From Serendipita indica DSM 11827 (taxonomy: Eukaryota; Basidiomycota; Agaricomycetes; Sebacinales; Serendipitaceae): a stretch of DNA of 64,000 nucleotides. Positions within the stretch are counted from its first letter, which is position 1, and every line of letters begins with the position of its first letter. This document shows, in pieces, positions 50,559 to 62,362 of this stretch. The notes below the pieces were generated by a model that did no database searches, was not told the DNA's origin, and saw only the letters and a program-made list of their open reading frames with translations. The stretch spans positions 186,001 to 250,000 of the forward strand of contig CAJVGD010000012.1 of NCBI GenBank assembly GCA_910890315.1, given 5' to 3'. Made by a program: the position numbers and the translations under genes.

Positions 50559-51351
50559 CTAGAAACGAGATACCGCAGCAGGGAGGTCCTTGACCGTTCC
50601 CATTATATTATAACGCTTCCTGTACGGTAGATTAGATATAGCGCAAAACTGCAACAATAAGGAGACGTACTGGAAAAAGTCATACCACCCATTCAAAGTG
50701 GTCATTCCCTGCTCATCCAATCCAGAGTAATCCGGAACAGCATCCTCTGGCTTTACGCTCGACAACCCGAGTCCTTTGCTCGCATCTTTGCCAGCCTGTG
50801 GCCCTGAGTCAGGCGGGTACCGTCGGGGCATCGGAGAAGAACGTACGAAAACGTTGTATGCCTCTGTGTTTCAATGATAAGTACTGTATCAATCACGGGT
50901 AGGGCAAGGCACTCACTTCCGGGTCCGTACATGTCCGCCTTGGCTCTAAACCCCGCATATCAGAAGCTATACGTGGTCACAAGCTGTCACCTACGAGACA
51001 TCAAAGACCGTTCCTAATGTATTATCAGTACAAATCAGATGCTAAACGAACAAGATGCGCACCTTTGACCGCCACGTAAATCTTTCCGTCCGGTCCCGTT
51101 CCATCGTAAGCCTTGAGTTCTTCTTGCGTAAACAGGTCCATCCTCGGGGCTTGGAGGTGAACTGGAGGAGACGTCAAACTGCCAGGACCAAATGCTGCCA
51201 TTGGAGTCGTTGTTGAATGTTTCTTGCTGTACGGTTCTTCGCTCTCGTCTGGGATCTTTCGGGGCGATTTGAATACGGTTGAAAGGATGAATCCAACTGG
51301 GATCGCAAGAATGAGTGCTAAGAGGACGGGGCCAAGCTCTGAGCTCAACAT
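50559..51351 (-). CDS. Membrane-associated progesterone receptor-type cytochrome b5-like protein (Dap1 family)
   Basis: Six exons: 51351-51063, 51013-50995, 50945-50917, 50863-50847, 50795-50671 and 50619-50559, giving 179 aa. An N-terminal membrane helix (GPVLLALILAIPVGFIL) is followed by a heme-binding cytochrome-b5-like fold: FTQEELKAYDG, KIYVAVKGTVFDVSAKADMY, YGPGKAYNVFAGKDASKGL and WYDFFQKRYNIMG. The Tyr residues that ligate heme in MAPR proteins appear present (DMYGPG). Dap1/PGRMC1 relatives support P450 enzymes such as Erg11 in sterol synthesis at the ER. Three consecutive exons are only 19, 29 and 17 nt. It shares a 262-bp divergent promoter with thymidylate synthase. Confidence 0.9.
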
Positions 51352-51613
51352 CGATTGCAAGGGGGGTTCTATCTGATTAGGTGCTGCCACCGCCCGGGAA
51401 TCGCCTCTTGCCCGAGTCCGGAAATGTATAGGAAATCATAAAAAGAGCCAAATCGTGGTAATCTGCCTGGCCACAGACGATGAAAACTGGCGTCTTGACC
51501 ACGATCCTGAGCGATCAAAGAGTCAAACGGTAGCAATGGTTTCCTACAACTGTTCCTCAAGCACGACGATGGCTGGGTCAAGGTGGTAACGACGCGTTTG
51601 GCCACTACGACAA
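51352..51613. promoter_or_regulatory. Shared divergent promoter (MAPR protein / thymidylate synthase)
   Basis: 262 bp separates the two start codons. An ACGCGT-type element occurs near the thymidylate synthase start (51591-51598, gacgcgtt), similar to the MCB site that drives G1/S genes in yeasts; a single copy is suggestive only. Confidence 0.5.
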
Positions 51614-52622
51614 ATGGACACGGCAATAACCACCCAAAACGCGTCTTCAGAACGTGAACACGATGAATATCAGTATCTAAGACTGCTCAAGACGGTCATG
51701 GACACTGGAGAGACGCGCGCAGATCGCACGGGAACGGGAACTCTGGCCGTCTTTGCCCCACCTAGTCTCCGATTCTCTCTAGAGAACAATTCGTTTCCAT
51801 TGCTCACCACAAAGCGCGTCTTTTTGCGTGGAGTGATCGAGGAGCTCCTCTGGTTTGTCAGAGGCTCCACCGACGCGCGATTGCTTTCCGAGCGCGGGGT
51901 AAAGATTTGGGATGGAAATGGCTCGCGAGCATTCCTGGACGCGCGTGGACTGAGTCATCGCCGCGAGGGAGATTTGGGTCCAGTCTATGGCTTTCAATGG
52001 CGGCATTTTGGTGCACAATACGTCGACTGTGAGACCGACTATACCGGACAAGGCGTCGATCAGCTCAAAGAAGTGATTCGAAAGATCAAAGAAGACCCGA
52101 CCGATCGACGAATCATCATGAGTGCGTGGAACCCCGCGGGTGCGTCGGTTTGGCCTAGTATGGTTCCTCAAATTCATCATGCTCACATAATCTCCTCCCG
52201 ATTTTTTAGACTTGTCACTCATGGCTCTCCCGCCTTGCCACATGTTTTGCCAATTTTATGTCCACCTCCCGCCTCAAGGGTCAACTACCGTCAAGCCCGG
52301 CCTGTCTTGCCTAATGTACCAACGTTCCGCGGATCTCGGTCTCGGAATTCCATTCAACATCGCCTCGTACGCTCTCCTTACCCACATGGTTGCCCATGTC
52401 ACCGGTACAGAGGCCCGCGAGCTAATTATGCAACTCGGAGATGCTCATGTTTACAAAGACCACGTCGAGCCCCTAAAGACCCAACTCGAGCGCACACCAC
52501 GAACGTTTCCAACGCTGCGGTTCTCGCGTCCCCTGGACGACATTGACGCATTTCGATATGAAGACTGCATTGTCGAGGGATACAGTCCGCACCCGAACAT
52601 TCCAATGGTGATGAGCGTATAA
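51614..52622 (+). CDS. CDC21: Thymidylate synthase
   Basis: Two exons, 51614-52139 and 52210-52622, give 312 aa, standard for the enzyme. Motifs in order: [62 protein letters not shown], the catalytic Cys185 in [14 protein letters not shown], and [18 protein letters not shown]. It methylates dUMP to dTMP using methylene-tetrahydrofolate. All catalytic residues are present. The symbol follows the yeast name (CDC21/TMP1). Expression is normally S-phase dependent, and a possible MCB-like element lies just upstream. Confidence 0.97.
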
Positions 52623-52847
52623 GAGTGCTTCTCTTCCTCGTCGTGATCATGGCACGTCCCCTCAGGAACGTCACCGAGTTGTGAATTAGCACACCGGCAT
52701 CTTCCAACAATGTAGGCGCCCGTTCTTCAATAAAGCATCCAGTCCATCGTTAATTTCGCCGCTCTACCTTGTTGAACTTCCCCACCCCCCTTCACCCTCT
52801 ACCTTGACCCTGTTCGACTTGGCGTCCAGTCGTTGAGTTCGTTGGAG

Positions 52848-54717
52848 ATGCCGCCTGCTGTCCAATACGATGCAACAGATCCTCTTTCACGGTTTTTGCT
52901 ACCACCACCTGGCGAAACACCCGAAGACAGGGCTGCGCGTCTGCAAGCAGAGGCTCTAGCAGTTCAGAAAAGTCGTGAAATCGACGATGAGATTAAAAAG
53001 CAAGCAAAAGATAAGAAAGAATTCGTCAAAGTTCTCTTGCTCGGTCGGTGTGTGATGCGCGCGCGAGTGATGATCGTTGACACCTCTACCGGTTCGATGC
53101 AGGCCAGGCCGAGAGTGGTACGTATAACAAATTTACCGACATTGGCAACTGAATATTCTGTCTGTAGGCAAATCGACGACCCTAAAGAGTGAGTGCGGCC
53201 TACACCTTTCTGACCCTGTCGTACTAACGCCGCATAGATATGAAACTCGTGTATGCAAAGGACTCGTTTCGCGCCGAACGAGGTAGTTGGGTGCCAATTG
53301 TGCATTTCAATATCTTGCGACAGATGGTCTCGGTCGTTCGCCTCGTCGAGGAAGCTATTGGCTTGCAAGAAGCCGAAGAGGCTTCTAGACAGCGTGAATC
53401 CTCAGAGTCAAGGCTAGACCCAGAACGGCAAAGCGTGGAGGCACGGGGACGCCTCCAATTTACAAATGATCATAGGGTATTATGTATGCGGCTCCGACCG
53501 CTCCTCGACCTAGAGTCGACGTTTACGGCACACCTGAACCCCTACTTGTCGCCCGCTCTAGACTCCCAACGGTCGACCCTCGGGAGACGAGAGGTATTTG
53601 TCCAGTCCCATTTTGCATGGATCAAACACTTTCAGCCCGGGGGCTCGGTTGGGGTGGGAGCGAATGCTGGCCAGCAAAATCACCATCGCACTTCAAAGGG
53701 CGATGCACTCCGCAATGAGCTCGCACGCGTCTTGAATGCACTAGCGAAGACCATCCTCGCACTTTGGACCGACCAGGTGGTCCGGCGACTCTTGAACAGC
53801 AGAGGCGTGCGACTTGAACTCGAGGCTGGCTTCTTCCTCGACGACGTTGAGCGTGTCACCGCTCTCAACTACGAGCCCACTGATCGTACGTTTGCGTTTC
53901 ATTCTACTCATAGTCGACCCTCAACCCTCTTGTAGTGGACGTTTGCAAAGCACGGCTGAAGACTGTCGGGGTATCAGAAACCCACCTTGTTGTTTCCTCT
54001 CTATTCCAACATAAATACTGGGTTGTGTACGATGTCGGTGGCTCGCGAACACAGAGGGCGACGTGGAAACCATACTTTGAAGATGGTTGGTCCCTCTCTG
54101 GCACCCTGGTCTCTACTCAACCTTCATAGTCAACGCGATAGTCTTCCTTGCGCCACTCAGTGCCTTCAATCAGCAACTAGAAGAGGACCCAGAGATAAAT
54201 CGCCTCGCCGATTCGCTCATGCTTTGGAAAGGTGAGTGTCCACCGTGTAGCCTAGTGAGGGCGCTCACCTGTTTTTAGACATTAGCGGCTCCCCTCTTCT
54301 GGTCAATGCTCATCTTGTATGTCTTCTATCCCAGATTTCCACTCCGCTTACCGTGCCGTAGATCCTATTTCTCAACAAGATTGACCTCCTCCAAAAGAAA
54401 TTGGAGCAAGGCATCGAGTTTGGAAACTACATCCACCACTACTCAGGCAGCAATGACCTAGAGGCGGTCTGTAAGTACATGAAGAAAAGGTTCCTCTCCG
54501 TGAACAAAGAGGCACAATCGAAGATTAAACTATCTTCCAAATCATCTGTGGCGCGTCTCGTGCGCGTGTTCCCCACGTCGGTCCTCGATATCGAGGCTAC
54601 TTCCCGTATCATCGTCCAAGGTGACCTTTCGTACTTTCTTTGTATCGATTTTGCTCACAACATGCAGTTCAAGACACTATTTTGGGCAGCGCTATCCAGT
54701 CATGCGATCTTGTTTAA
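52848..54717 (+). CDS. Atypical heterotrimeric G-protein alpha subunit
   Basis: Nine exons: 52848-53043, 53103-53117, 53168-53188, 53238-53885, 53936-54085, 54130-54231, 54279-54316, 54362-54620 and 54668-54717, giving 492 aa, about 140 longer than typical. The P-loop GQAESGKST is split over two micro-exons (15 and 21 nt). The helical domain carries a long insert. Switch I Arg is present (ARLKTVG). Switch II reads DVGGSRTQ, with Ser330 where the GTPase-essential Gln belongs. FLNKIDLL is intact, but the TCAT guanine loop is degenerate. The N-terminus (MPPAVQYD) lacks the MGxxxS myristoylation signal and the tail is CDLV. Low hydrolysis and altered membrane or receptor coupling are inferred. 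Agaricomycetes are known to hold expanded divergent G-alpha sets. Confidence 0.88.
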
Positions 54718-54867
54718 CCTACTATGGACATTGAAACCATGTATATACACCATAGCTGTCCTAGTGTTGTCATAATTATTTTCGCTGTAATACCACCCCC
54801 CTACATGTTTCTCCAGCTCGGCCGACGATTTGTTTGACTTCAACCTCAACCTCGACCATCACTTGCA

Positions 54868-56063
54868 ATGGACGGCACGGCGTCCCCGTCCACGGTAGAG
54901 AGCCGAAAACGGAGTACTGCAAAGGATCTCCTGGCTGGATCTGCAGGAGGCGTGCTCCAGGTCTTTATAGGTCCGCCAACCAGCAATGCCAGGTGACTCG
55001 AGCTCTGATCAGTATTTTGTCTAGGTCAACCGTTTGACATTGTCAAGGTAACTCGAGCCTGTCTTGATCGCGTCTGGCATCCTTTCTAAGACGGATATTA
55101 TCAGGTTCGAATGCAGACGGCTCCTCCTGGAACGTATTCGGGCATGATGCAGTGTGCGGGCGGGATTTTGAAAAATGAGGGTCCGCTTGCGTTTTACAAG
55201 GTAGAAACGCACCTTTGCGTGTAGTTGTTTGTATTAATCGGTATAATAGGGCACTTTGAGTCCCCTGGTGGGCATTGGTGCATGCGTTTCGATCCAATTC
55301 GGCGCGCTGGAGTATATGAAGCGTATTTTCCAAGCCCAGAATCTCCGTGCGGGGACAGGAGGTCCAGAAGGGAAAACTTTCAACCCGACACAGCTCATTA
55401 TTGCGGGTGCCAGTGCTGGTATCGCCAATAGTGTTGTCTCGGGTCCTGTTGAGCATATCCGTATCCGTATGTTTCGTCACCGCTTGACAATTCTCGTTAC
55501 CAAACACATATCTGGTAGGATTACAGACACAGTCCGCCACAAAGCCGCTATACAATGGCCCAATGGACGCCATCAAGAAGATTTGGGCTGAAAAGGGCAT
55601 TGCTGGGTTGTACAAAGGACAGGTGGCGACATTGTGGCGTGAAGGACCTGGATATGCATCGTATTTCCTTGCATACGAGCTGCTCATGCAACGTGAGATG
55701 GCGGCGAAGGGAATCCGACGAGAGGAGATTGCTGCGTCGCACACCATTCTCTACGGTGCAATTGCTGGATACGCGGTACGCCTCAAGCGTCTCTTAAAAG
55801 TTATGGATTAACATTGCCACCAGCTCTGGTTCACAATTTACCCTTGCGACGTGATCAAGAGCCGAATGCAGACTGACGGGTTCACGCCGGCTACTGGACA
55901 GAAATACACCTCGACATTCGATTGTGTACGCAAAGTCATCGCGAACGAGGGTATCAGTGGCTTCCGAAAAGGTCTCATCCCGACGCTCATTCGATCACCC
56001 TTTGCGAACGGTGCCACTTTTGTCGGCTTTGAACTCGCAATGCGGGTCCTCAACAGCTATTAG
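54868..56063 (+). CDS. Mitochondrial carrier protein (SLC25; Ymc1/Crc1-like)
   Basis: Six exons: 54868-54970, 55025-55047, 55105-55200, 55250-55466, 55519-55775 and 55824-56063, giving 311 aa. The three signature repeats are QPFDIVKVRMQT, GPVEHIRIRLQT (the usual Pro-x-Asp/Glu holds as PVE) and YPCDVIKSRMQT, with conserved GxxxG-type helices between. It sits in the mitochondrial inner membrane with six helices. The RMQTAPPGTYSG motif and overall pattern place it with the Ymc1/Ymc2 and carnitine/ornithine carrier branch. The substrate (glycine, glutamate or acyl-carnitine) cannot be decided by eye. Confidence 0.93.
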
Positions 56064-56509
56064 ATAGACAATCTCCAGTGCGAAACGTTCCGCCTCTCGC
56101 CTTTCAATTCATTCGGTATATAGATTACAGTCATTCACCATTGGGACTTTGATGAGCAATGACAGCGTTTATTTGATGCGACTATGAACAGGCATGAATG
56201 ATGTGAAACGACGAGATGCGATGCAAGTGTTCGGGGTGTGTGTGAGCAAGATGATGCAGCATGAGGGTTTTGGTGTTAAATGAGATGCCCAAAGGGATAC
56301 AAACGCAGATACAGAAACTCTAACCATTTATATAGCACCGCGGTCAGGACGAGGTCCATCGGTACATGTTGAACAAGGGCGAGGTTGCGAGGACGAAGGA
56401 TAATGCGGTTCTCTTGACCCGTCGATGGCACCAGTTCGACCACAACCGTTTCTTCGACGGGAACCTCGACCATCTCAAAGGGCTCGACCTGGGAGGTCGG
56501 GATAAGGAG
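56064..56509. other. Convergent 3' region
   Basis: 446 bp between the convergent ends of the carrier and BCS1-like genes. No supported gene. The part beyond about 56330 continues open on the minus strand but lies after the BCS1-like stop. Confidence 0.5.
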
Positions 56510-58965
56510 TCAGTCGTCCTTAGGTTTAGCAGCCGCGGCCTCGCTCTCACTCGACGCAGGAGGCGACACTTTCTCCTGTAAATCGGTCAGCCCTGACCTC
56601 TGACAACCCGTGGTGGCTCACCTTCTCGGCCGCTTCCTTGCGAGCTTTTTCTTCGGCTTCTTCTTTTTCCTTCTTCTCCTTTTCCTCTCTCTCCTTGCGC
56701 GCTTTCTCTTCTGCTTCCTCTTTTTCCTTGCGAGCCTTTTCTTCGCGCTCCTTGCGGCGCTTCTCTTTGGCGACGCGCTCTTTTTCTTCCTTTTCTTCGC
56801 GTTCCCTTGCCAAGCGTTCACGGAGTTCACGCTCTTTGATAACCCATTGGCCGACTTGTCGCACAGCCTCCTCTGGACGCGACTTGTGCTTCAACAAGAC
56901 TATTGAATGGGTGATAAGTCACGTGTGACATGTTTATGGGTCTCTACTCACATCCTTGCAGCTCTGCAACCGAGAATTCCTCGTTTGGTACTGCCTCCGC
57001 AAATGCCTTGGCCAATTCGGACAGGCGAGCAGCATCCAGGAGGGTCGTACCGAGAGAAGAAGCACTTTCAAGGGTTGGAAGAGCATCCTTGAGCGACTGC
57101 GGGGCTGCATCTGCCGATGGAGTTGCCGATGTTGAAGGGGTGGAAGGGGCAGGAGTCGTAGGAGCAGTTGGAGGTGTTGCAGCAGTCGAAGAGTTGTAGC
57201 TCGAGAAGAGAGAAGACGAAGGCGTACTCTCCGCCTCAAACTCCTCCGCAACTGGGAAAAAGTTGCGGAATAAGCCTTCAGCTTGGAATTTGGACGCGTT
57301 GCGGAACTCAATCCAGACATCCATACGACCGGGACTGTGGCAATGAGCCAAGGTCATCACTGAAAAAAAAAATCCAAATACGTACCGGGAGAGTGCAGGA
57401 TCAAGTCGCTCCAGATGGTTGGTTGTGCAGAAGAGGAGGCGTGCTTCGCTCGCTTGCATGCCATCCAATGCGTTGAGTAGGCCACTCAGGCTCAGCTTCG
57501 AGTCGTCCTTTTCTGCCTCCTTCTTGGTCTCTGGGCCTGCGGCGTCCTTGGTCTCCTTGGTTGCGGACGGAGCGCCAGTAGATTCCTTATCGCGCGAGGT
57601 CGAACGGGTAAATGCCGCATCAATGTCCTCCAAGAGTAGTATGGAGCGGGCGGGAATGCGACCCAAAAGTGAAGTCAACGACGCATCGTTGATCCAGCTG
57701 GCGGACAGCGACACGATGTAAACGTCAAGCGCCAATTCACCGGCGAGAGCGTGGATAAGACTGCTTTTTCCGGCTCCCGGTGTGCCGTGTAAAAGATAAC
57801 CGCGACGGTAGGGAATACCGCGGCTCGCGTACCATCTCTCGCTGCGAAGGAAGTCCTTTGCATCCGCCACAAGCATCTCTATCACCCCAGGGTTGAGGAC
57901 AATTGAAGAGAGCGGTCGCTTGTGTCCTAGAAAAAAAGGGTAAGTGATTCAACCAACACACCCCGGGCATCAACGTACTGCTGTCTGACCATCGCCACGA
58001 GCCGTGCTGATCAGCGAACTATCGATAGATAAGTATTGCATTACGTAGAAGCAGTGTTCACTGACGTAGATCTGCACTCTATCGACACACTCTTGTTCGT
58101 ACTGGGGACGGATGAGAACGCGGATGTGGCGTGCAAGTCATGTGGCTCACCTCTCGCTTCGCCTGGAGGACGAGCTGCTTGAGGATCGCATTCGAGCGAG
58201 CAACAACCGAGATGGTGAGCATTGACAATTCGCTTCCATCCGTCTTCTTTGATCGGCGAATGCGGAGGAGATGCCCCTTGTAATAGATGGTGTGGGTAGT
58301 ATCTGCGGGGAATCAGACCGACTTGGCAAGTCACTTCCGGTACTTACCGAGAGTTGGTTGGAAATGGACCTTGAGCCGGGGGCGTCCGTCATCCTCCTCG
58401 ATAACATCTTCGATGTCCTCTTCCACCTCATCACCAGCAGTGCGTTGACTGGAACGTCCAGTTGCAGTCACAGTTGACGTCTATACCCATCAGACACACG
58501 AGCGTTGACTACCTGTAAACTTACTGTCGCCTCGAACTCCCGTGAGCGGCTCCAGGCCGGTCTGAGAAGCGATGCGTCGGTCAAAATATAGATAATTTAA
58601 GAGAATATGACGTACTGTTTACTGAGCCAATTGAGCAGCCAGTCGTATGGCTGTGGGGAACAGACACACACGGTCAGTAAGCGGGCAGGAACGCAGCAGC
58701 CGCGACAAGCTTGATGAGCTCACATAGTCATCTTCACAAAAATGTGCGGTCAAATAGAACGAGCTGACAAACGAGTTCCAGCCCGACGATGCAGCCCTGC
58801 CTGGGACGACGCGTCAAGTGCTGCAACCAAGCTTTTGGGGCGGATTCTAAACTCACGAGCGGTCTCAACTGTTCCTCCAAGTATGACGAGCTTTGTTGCA
58901 TCGAGCACGCCTGAGCCAACGGCGCTGCTCGAAAGGGGCTGCAGCAACGACTTTGCAAAGTCCAT
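56510..58965 (-). CDS. BCS1-like AAA ATPase
   Basis: Twelve exons: 58965-58857, 58800-58724, 58650-58616, 58561-58525, 58480-58348, 58302-58151, 58089-58066 (24 nt), 58018-57979, 57926-57386, 57334-56952, 56899-56622 and 56575-56510, giving 624 aa. An N-terminal BCS1_N region (FYLTAHFCEDDYPYDWLL, then VQIYFADQHGSWRW) precedes the AAA core: RGYLLHGTPGAGKSSLIHA (Walker A about 249-258), SILLLEDIDAAF (Walker B), the sensor CTTNHLERLDPALSRPGRMD and a Lid. BCS1 inserts the Rieske protein into mitochondrial complex III. Filamentous fungi have many BCS1-like paralogues with unknown clients, and the KEREEK-rich coiled tail (about 530-600) marks this as such a paralogue, not the core BCS1. Confidence 0.88.
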
Positions 58966-59447
58966 GCTACGAGAGCGGAGGGTTGTTCTAGATAATGTGT
59001 GACAATATAGAGCAGAGTAGACTCTTCAGAGCCGCGAATGAGGAAGGGGTCAGGATGTGATACGACGGAGTTGAGGACAAAGTGCGCATTTATATTCCGC
59101 GAGCGCCAGAGCTCCCGCAGACGCGGTCCGAGTCACAGCTTTCACAGCGCCTCAATATGGGCTCAAGAGTGGCAAATCAACATTCTTTCCTCATTATTCG
59201 TCACAATTTTGACCGCCAGTCTCTGTCCCGATCGCCGTTTCACCAATGCCAGGGCCAGCTGAAACAACCCGGCGATGAGCTAGAACGCACTTTCATTGCG
59301 TTGCACAAGCCAACCGGCTGTTTCTGACTCACTCGTATCGCCGTGACGGGCACGGAAGCGAGGTTCTTTTGAATTCCAGAAAAGATAACGTATACTAACT
59401 GGAGAATAAGCACCGCCAACAGCCAGCAGAAAGCGCGGCTACATACC
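58966..59447. other. Intergenic region
   Basis: 482 bp: promoter of the BCS1-like gene and 3' region of the nucleoporin gene (both minus strand). Short open frames with no recognised homology. Confidence 0.5.
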
Positions 59448-62254
59448 TTAGAGTGCTGGCAGCAGAGGATCAGAACTCCCGTTTTCCATTCCGACCAATA
59501 TCGCCTCACGGACGAGAAGCAGGTATTCCGCTATTCGATTATTTCCACCATAAACAAAGTCCAGATGAAGTTTGTCCTTTCCGTCCGCGACAAGATTGGC
59601 CAATTGGGTGACCATCGTAATCGCGCTGCTCGGAATTAACCCCTCAATTCTAATATAAGAACATGGAACATACTTTGGAACGTAGATACGGGCGTCGATG
59701 AGCTGTCTTGTCAGCCTCATTGCAAGCTCTGGGATAAACGTTTTCCTGATCCGCTGAAGTTCTTTCAGACGGACAACATCGGCTGACGGGAAAAGGGTCA
59801 AGACAATTTCCTGGCTATCGATCTCACCAACCATCCTCCGTCAACCCGTGCTGGTCGACATCATCCATACTGTCAATACCCCAGTTTGCGGTCATGACAC
59901 TAGTTGCAGTCTCGAACAATTGTTCAAAACCTTCCTGTTGTTGAATGAGCGTTGCTTCTTGTATTTGTTAGCTGCCAAACCTTGACTCGACGCTTCCAAT
60001 GACCCCAACCATCCCCGTCCAGCATGCCTCTGGGCTCTGAACTGATTAATTTTTGTACGATAATGAACTGATCCCAGAGAGAGAATAGCTTTCGATAGAG
60101 CATGTACTCCGTCTCCTGAGATGGGTCTCCCGAGACCGAGATGATGGTCTCTGGAAGATCTACAGATAGCTGTATGGCGGCTTTGACACGTCCACGACAC
60201 AGTAGCCATCGGGTGTCCTCGTTCGACTGTTTGAGGATAAGGTCTTTTGTCACGGGGTGGAATCGTAGCCACCCAAGGGACCGAATGATATGCTGTTCGC
60301 CTTCTGTAAGGGGTTCATCTCCACCAAACTCTGGTAATGTGGGCAAGGTAACCGGCTCTGCAGGGAAAAGCTGGCACTAGGGTCAGCCAAAGACATAAAA
60401 ATCCGTGTTCTTACTTTTGCAGCTCGGTCTCGGGACAGCTTTGCCGCCTCTTGGGCGACTAGTCGAACGTTCAGGTGGTATGAAGCAGCGCTACGCAATC
60501 CACGTTCGAGCTCGGCCCGCGGAGTTTTCAGAGGAAGGGCAGCCAGGAAATCTGCATATTTCTTGATCGCAGCGTGTCCGAGGAATGATGTATACAAGGC
60601 GACGATATCACGCTCGCCAGATTTCTGGAGACAATGTCAGCGGGTATTTGGTAATCATACTTGTCATACCTGGAGAATCTCGATATACTTCTCAATGATC
60701 GTTGTCGATTGTGTGAGTTCATTTGAGACATTGATCATGTTGAGAAAAAGCCAAACATGGGCAAAGAATCGAATGGAGGACGCAGGCAACGGCTCGTCTG
60801 GGTGCTTGAATGTATCCTCTACCTCGGCCAAAAGCGGCTGCATTTGTCGACGGATAATGCTCAGTTGTGAGCGTCGCAAGAAATCCTCCATAGGAAGACT
60901 GAACATATGTTAGAAATTTACCGGCGCAGGTACAAAGACATACTTGGTGTCAACCGCCTCCTCTGTGAGCTCTTCTAATTGATGTGCAATTACCGCCTCC
61001 CAGTCAGAATCATGTCCGGCGACCGGTTTGGTGTCGCCCTCTAGCTGATCCAGAAGCACAAGTCTGTCAAGCAGTGTCCCGCGATTCCAGAACGCGCCTG
61101 CGGTTTCTTGCAGTCTTGCCTCTATTCTGTCACCAATCAGAGCGGAGAGTCGTGCCCAAAGACGATCCTCCCATGAATTGCAGAGGGGTAGTACAGCCGG
61201 AAGGGTTTGCACAGATGGAGAAATGGCGGCATGCAATGCCTTGTCTACCGTAGAGAGAGCAGTCTGTGGAGTAATTTCAGACGGTTCTCTATCGTAGAGG
61301 TGAAACGCTTACGCTCATCGCTGCCCGTGCACATGTCTGTCTCCAGAGGAGCCAGCGACGATTTCCAGACCACACATCCTCCTGAGAGTTGAGTCCCGAG
61401 TCTGTATGGGGATCATTCAGTGCTTCCCATCTGAGGTGGTGGGACCCTCTGATGACGGCTGCTCTCCATGGTCGAGCGGTCCGTTGACTGAGAGCCGCGG
61501 CGTCCTCAATCTTTCCTGCACGTATATACTGGAATAAAGAGACGATAAACTGCTTTTCTTCTAGTGCATCGTCCGCGTTGAGCACTCCCGAGTCCCCAAT
61601 TCGATTGACTGCATCCGGGTCAAGTGTACGGACGTATCCTGTGCGTTCTGTCTGCCCTTGTCTTTTCTTTTGCTTCAAGTCCATTCGCGTAAACTTCCAG
61701 TATTCGCTTGAAAGCGGCGGCGGTTCTTTAAGACGATACGTAGCTTCCAGCCACTTTCGAACCTCGCACAACTCGGCAAGTCGAGGAGAATAGCTAAGCC
61801 AAGCTCGATACAACGCGTCGATGGGCACATATGGATTGGCCTTGAGCAATTCTTGTGCTGTTCGACCCTCGCTTTGCGGTTTTCTGCGATGTCTGGGAAA
61901 AAGAGTGTTCAGCAAACGTCTTCAAGTCTACTCTAAGAGATGATACCGACTCGTAAACGCGTTGAAGGAGGTCCCATGTATTCGCCTCTAGTCTCAACAT
62001 CTTTCGATCCTCATCCGTCAGTCGCTGATCCGCAAGCTGACGCGTCGCACTGAGAATATATCATAAAGATTCAGAATACGTGTCTCTAAAGGATGATGGA
62101 GCGTGTCATACCGTCTTGTGCAAATCTCCTTGAATGTTGCGGCCAAACCATGAGCAGACACGAGTGTCTCTGGATTCCCCCGATGCTTTTGAAACTTTTC
62201 GACACTCTGAGCAAAGTCTCGATAGATATTTGTCGTGACGACGGCTTTGTCCAT
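59448..62254 (-). CDS. NUP84: Nuclear pore Y-complex nucleoporin Nup84/Nup107
   Basis: Ten exons: 62254-62112, 62049-61951, 61892-61313, 61263-60944, 60898-60670, 60624-60415, 60376-60010, 59957-59860, 59810-59674 and 59625-59448, giving 786 aa. The helical protein carries the family core AGKIEDAAALSQRTARPWRAA (about 230), then LWRQTCARAAMS, and the C-terminal RIRKTFIPELAMRL with a final LLVREAILVGMENGSSDP. Nup84/107 is a structural arm of the Y-complex in the pore scaffold. The junctions around 59810-60010 are the least certain: strong-looking donors there leave the frame wrong, and the path given was chosen to keep it. The last intron (48 nt) is stop-free. It starts 108 bp after the ERV2-type stop on the same strand. 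Confidence 0.85.
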
Positions 62255-62362
62255 TGCACGTCGGGAGCCGGTTCACTTGCCACATGAGACCAGAGAATCC
62301 AAAGATTGTAATCAAAAATATGATATATACAGTGAATAGATATGACCCAGCGACCGCGAAAC

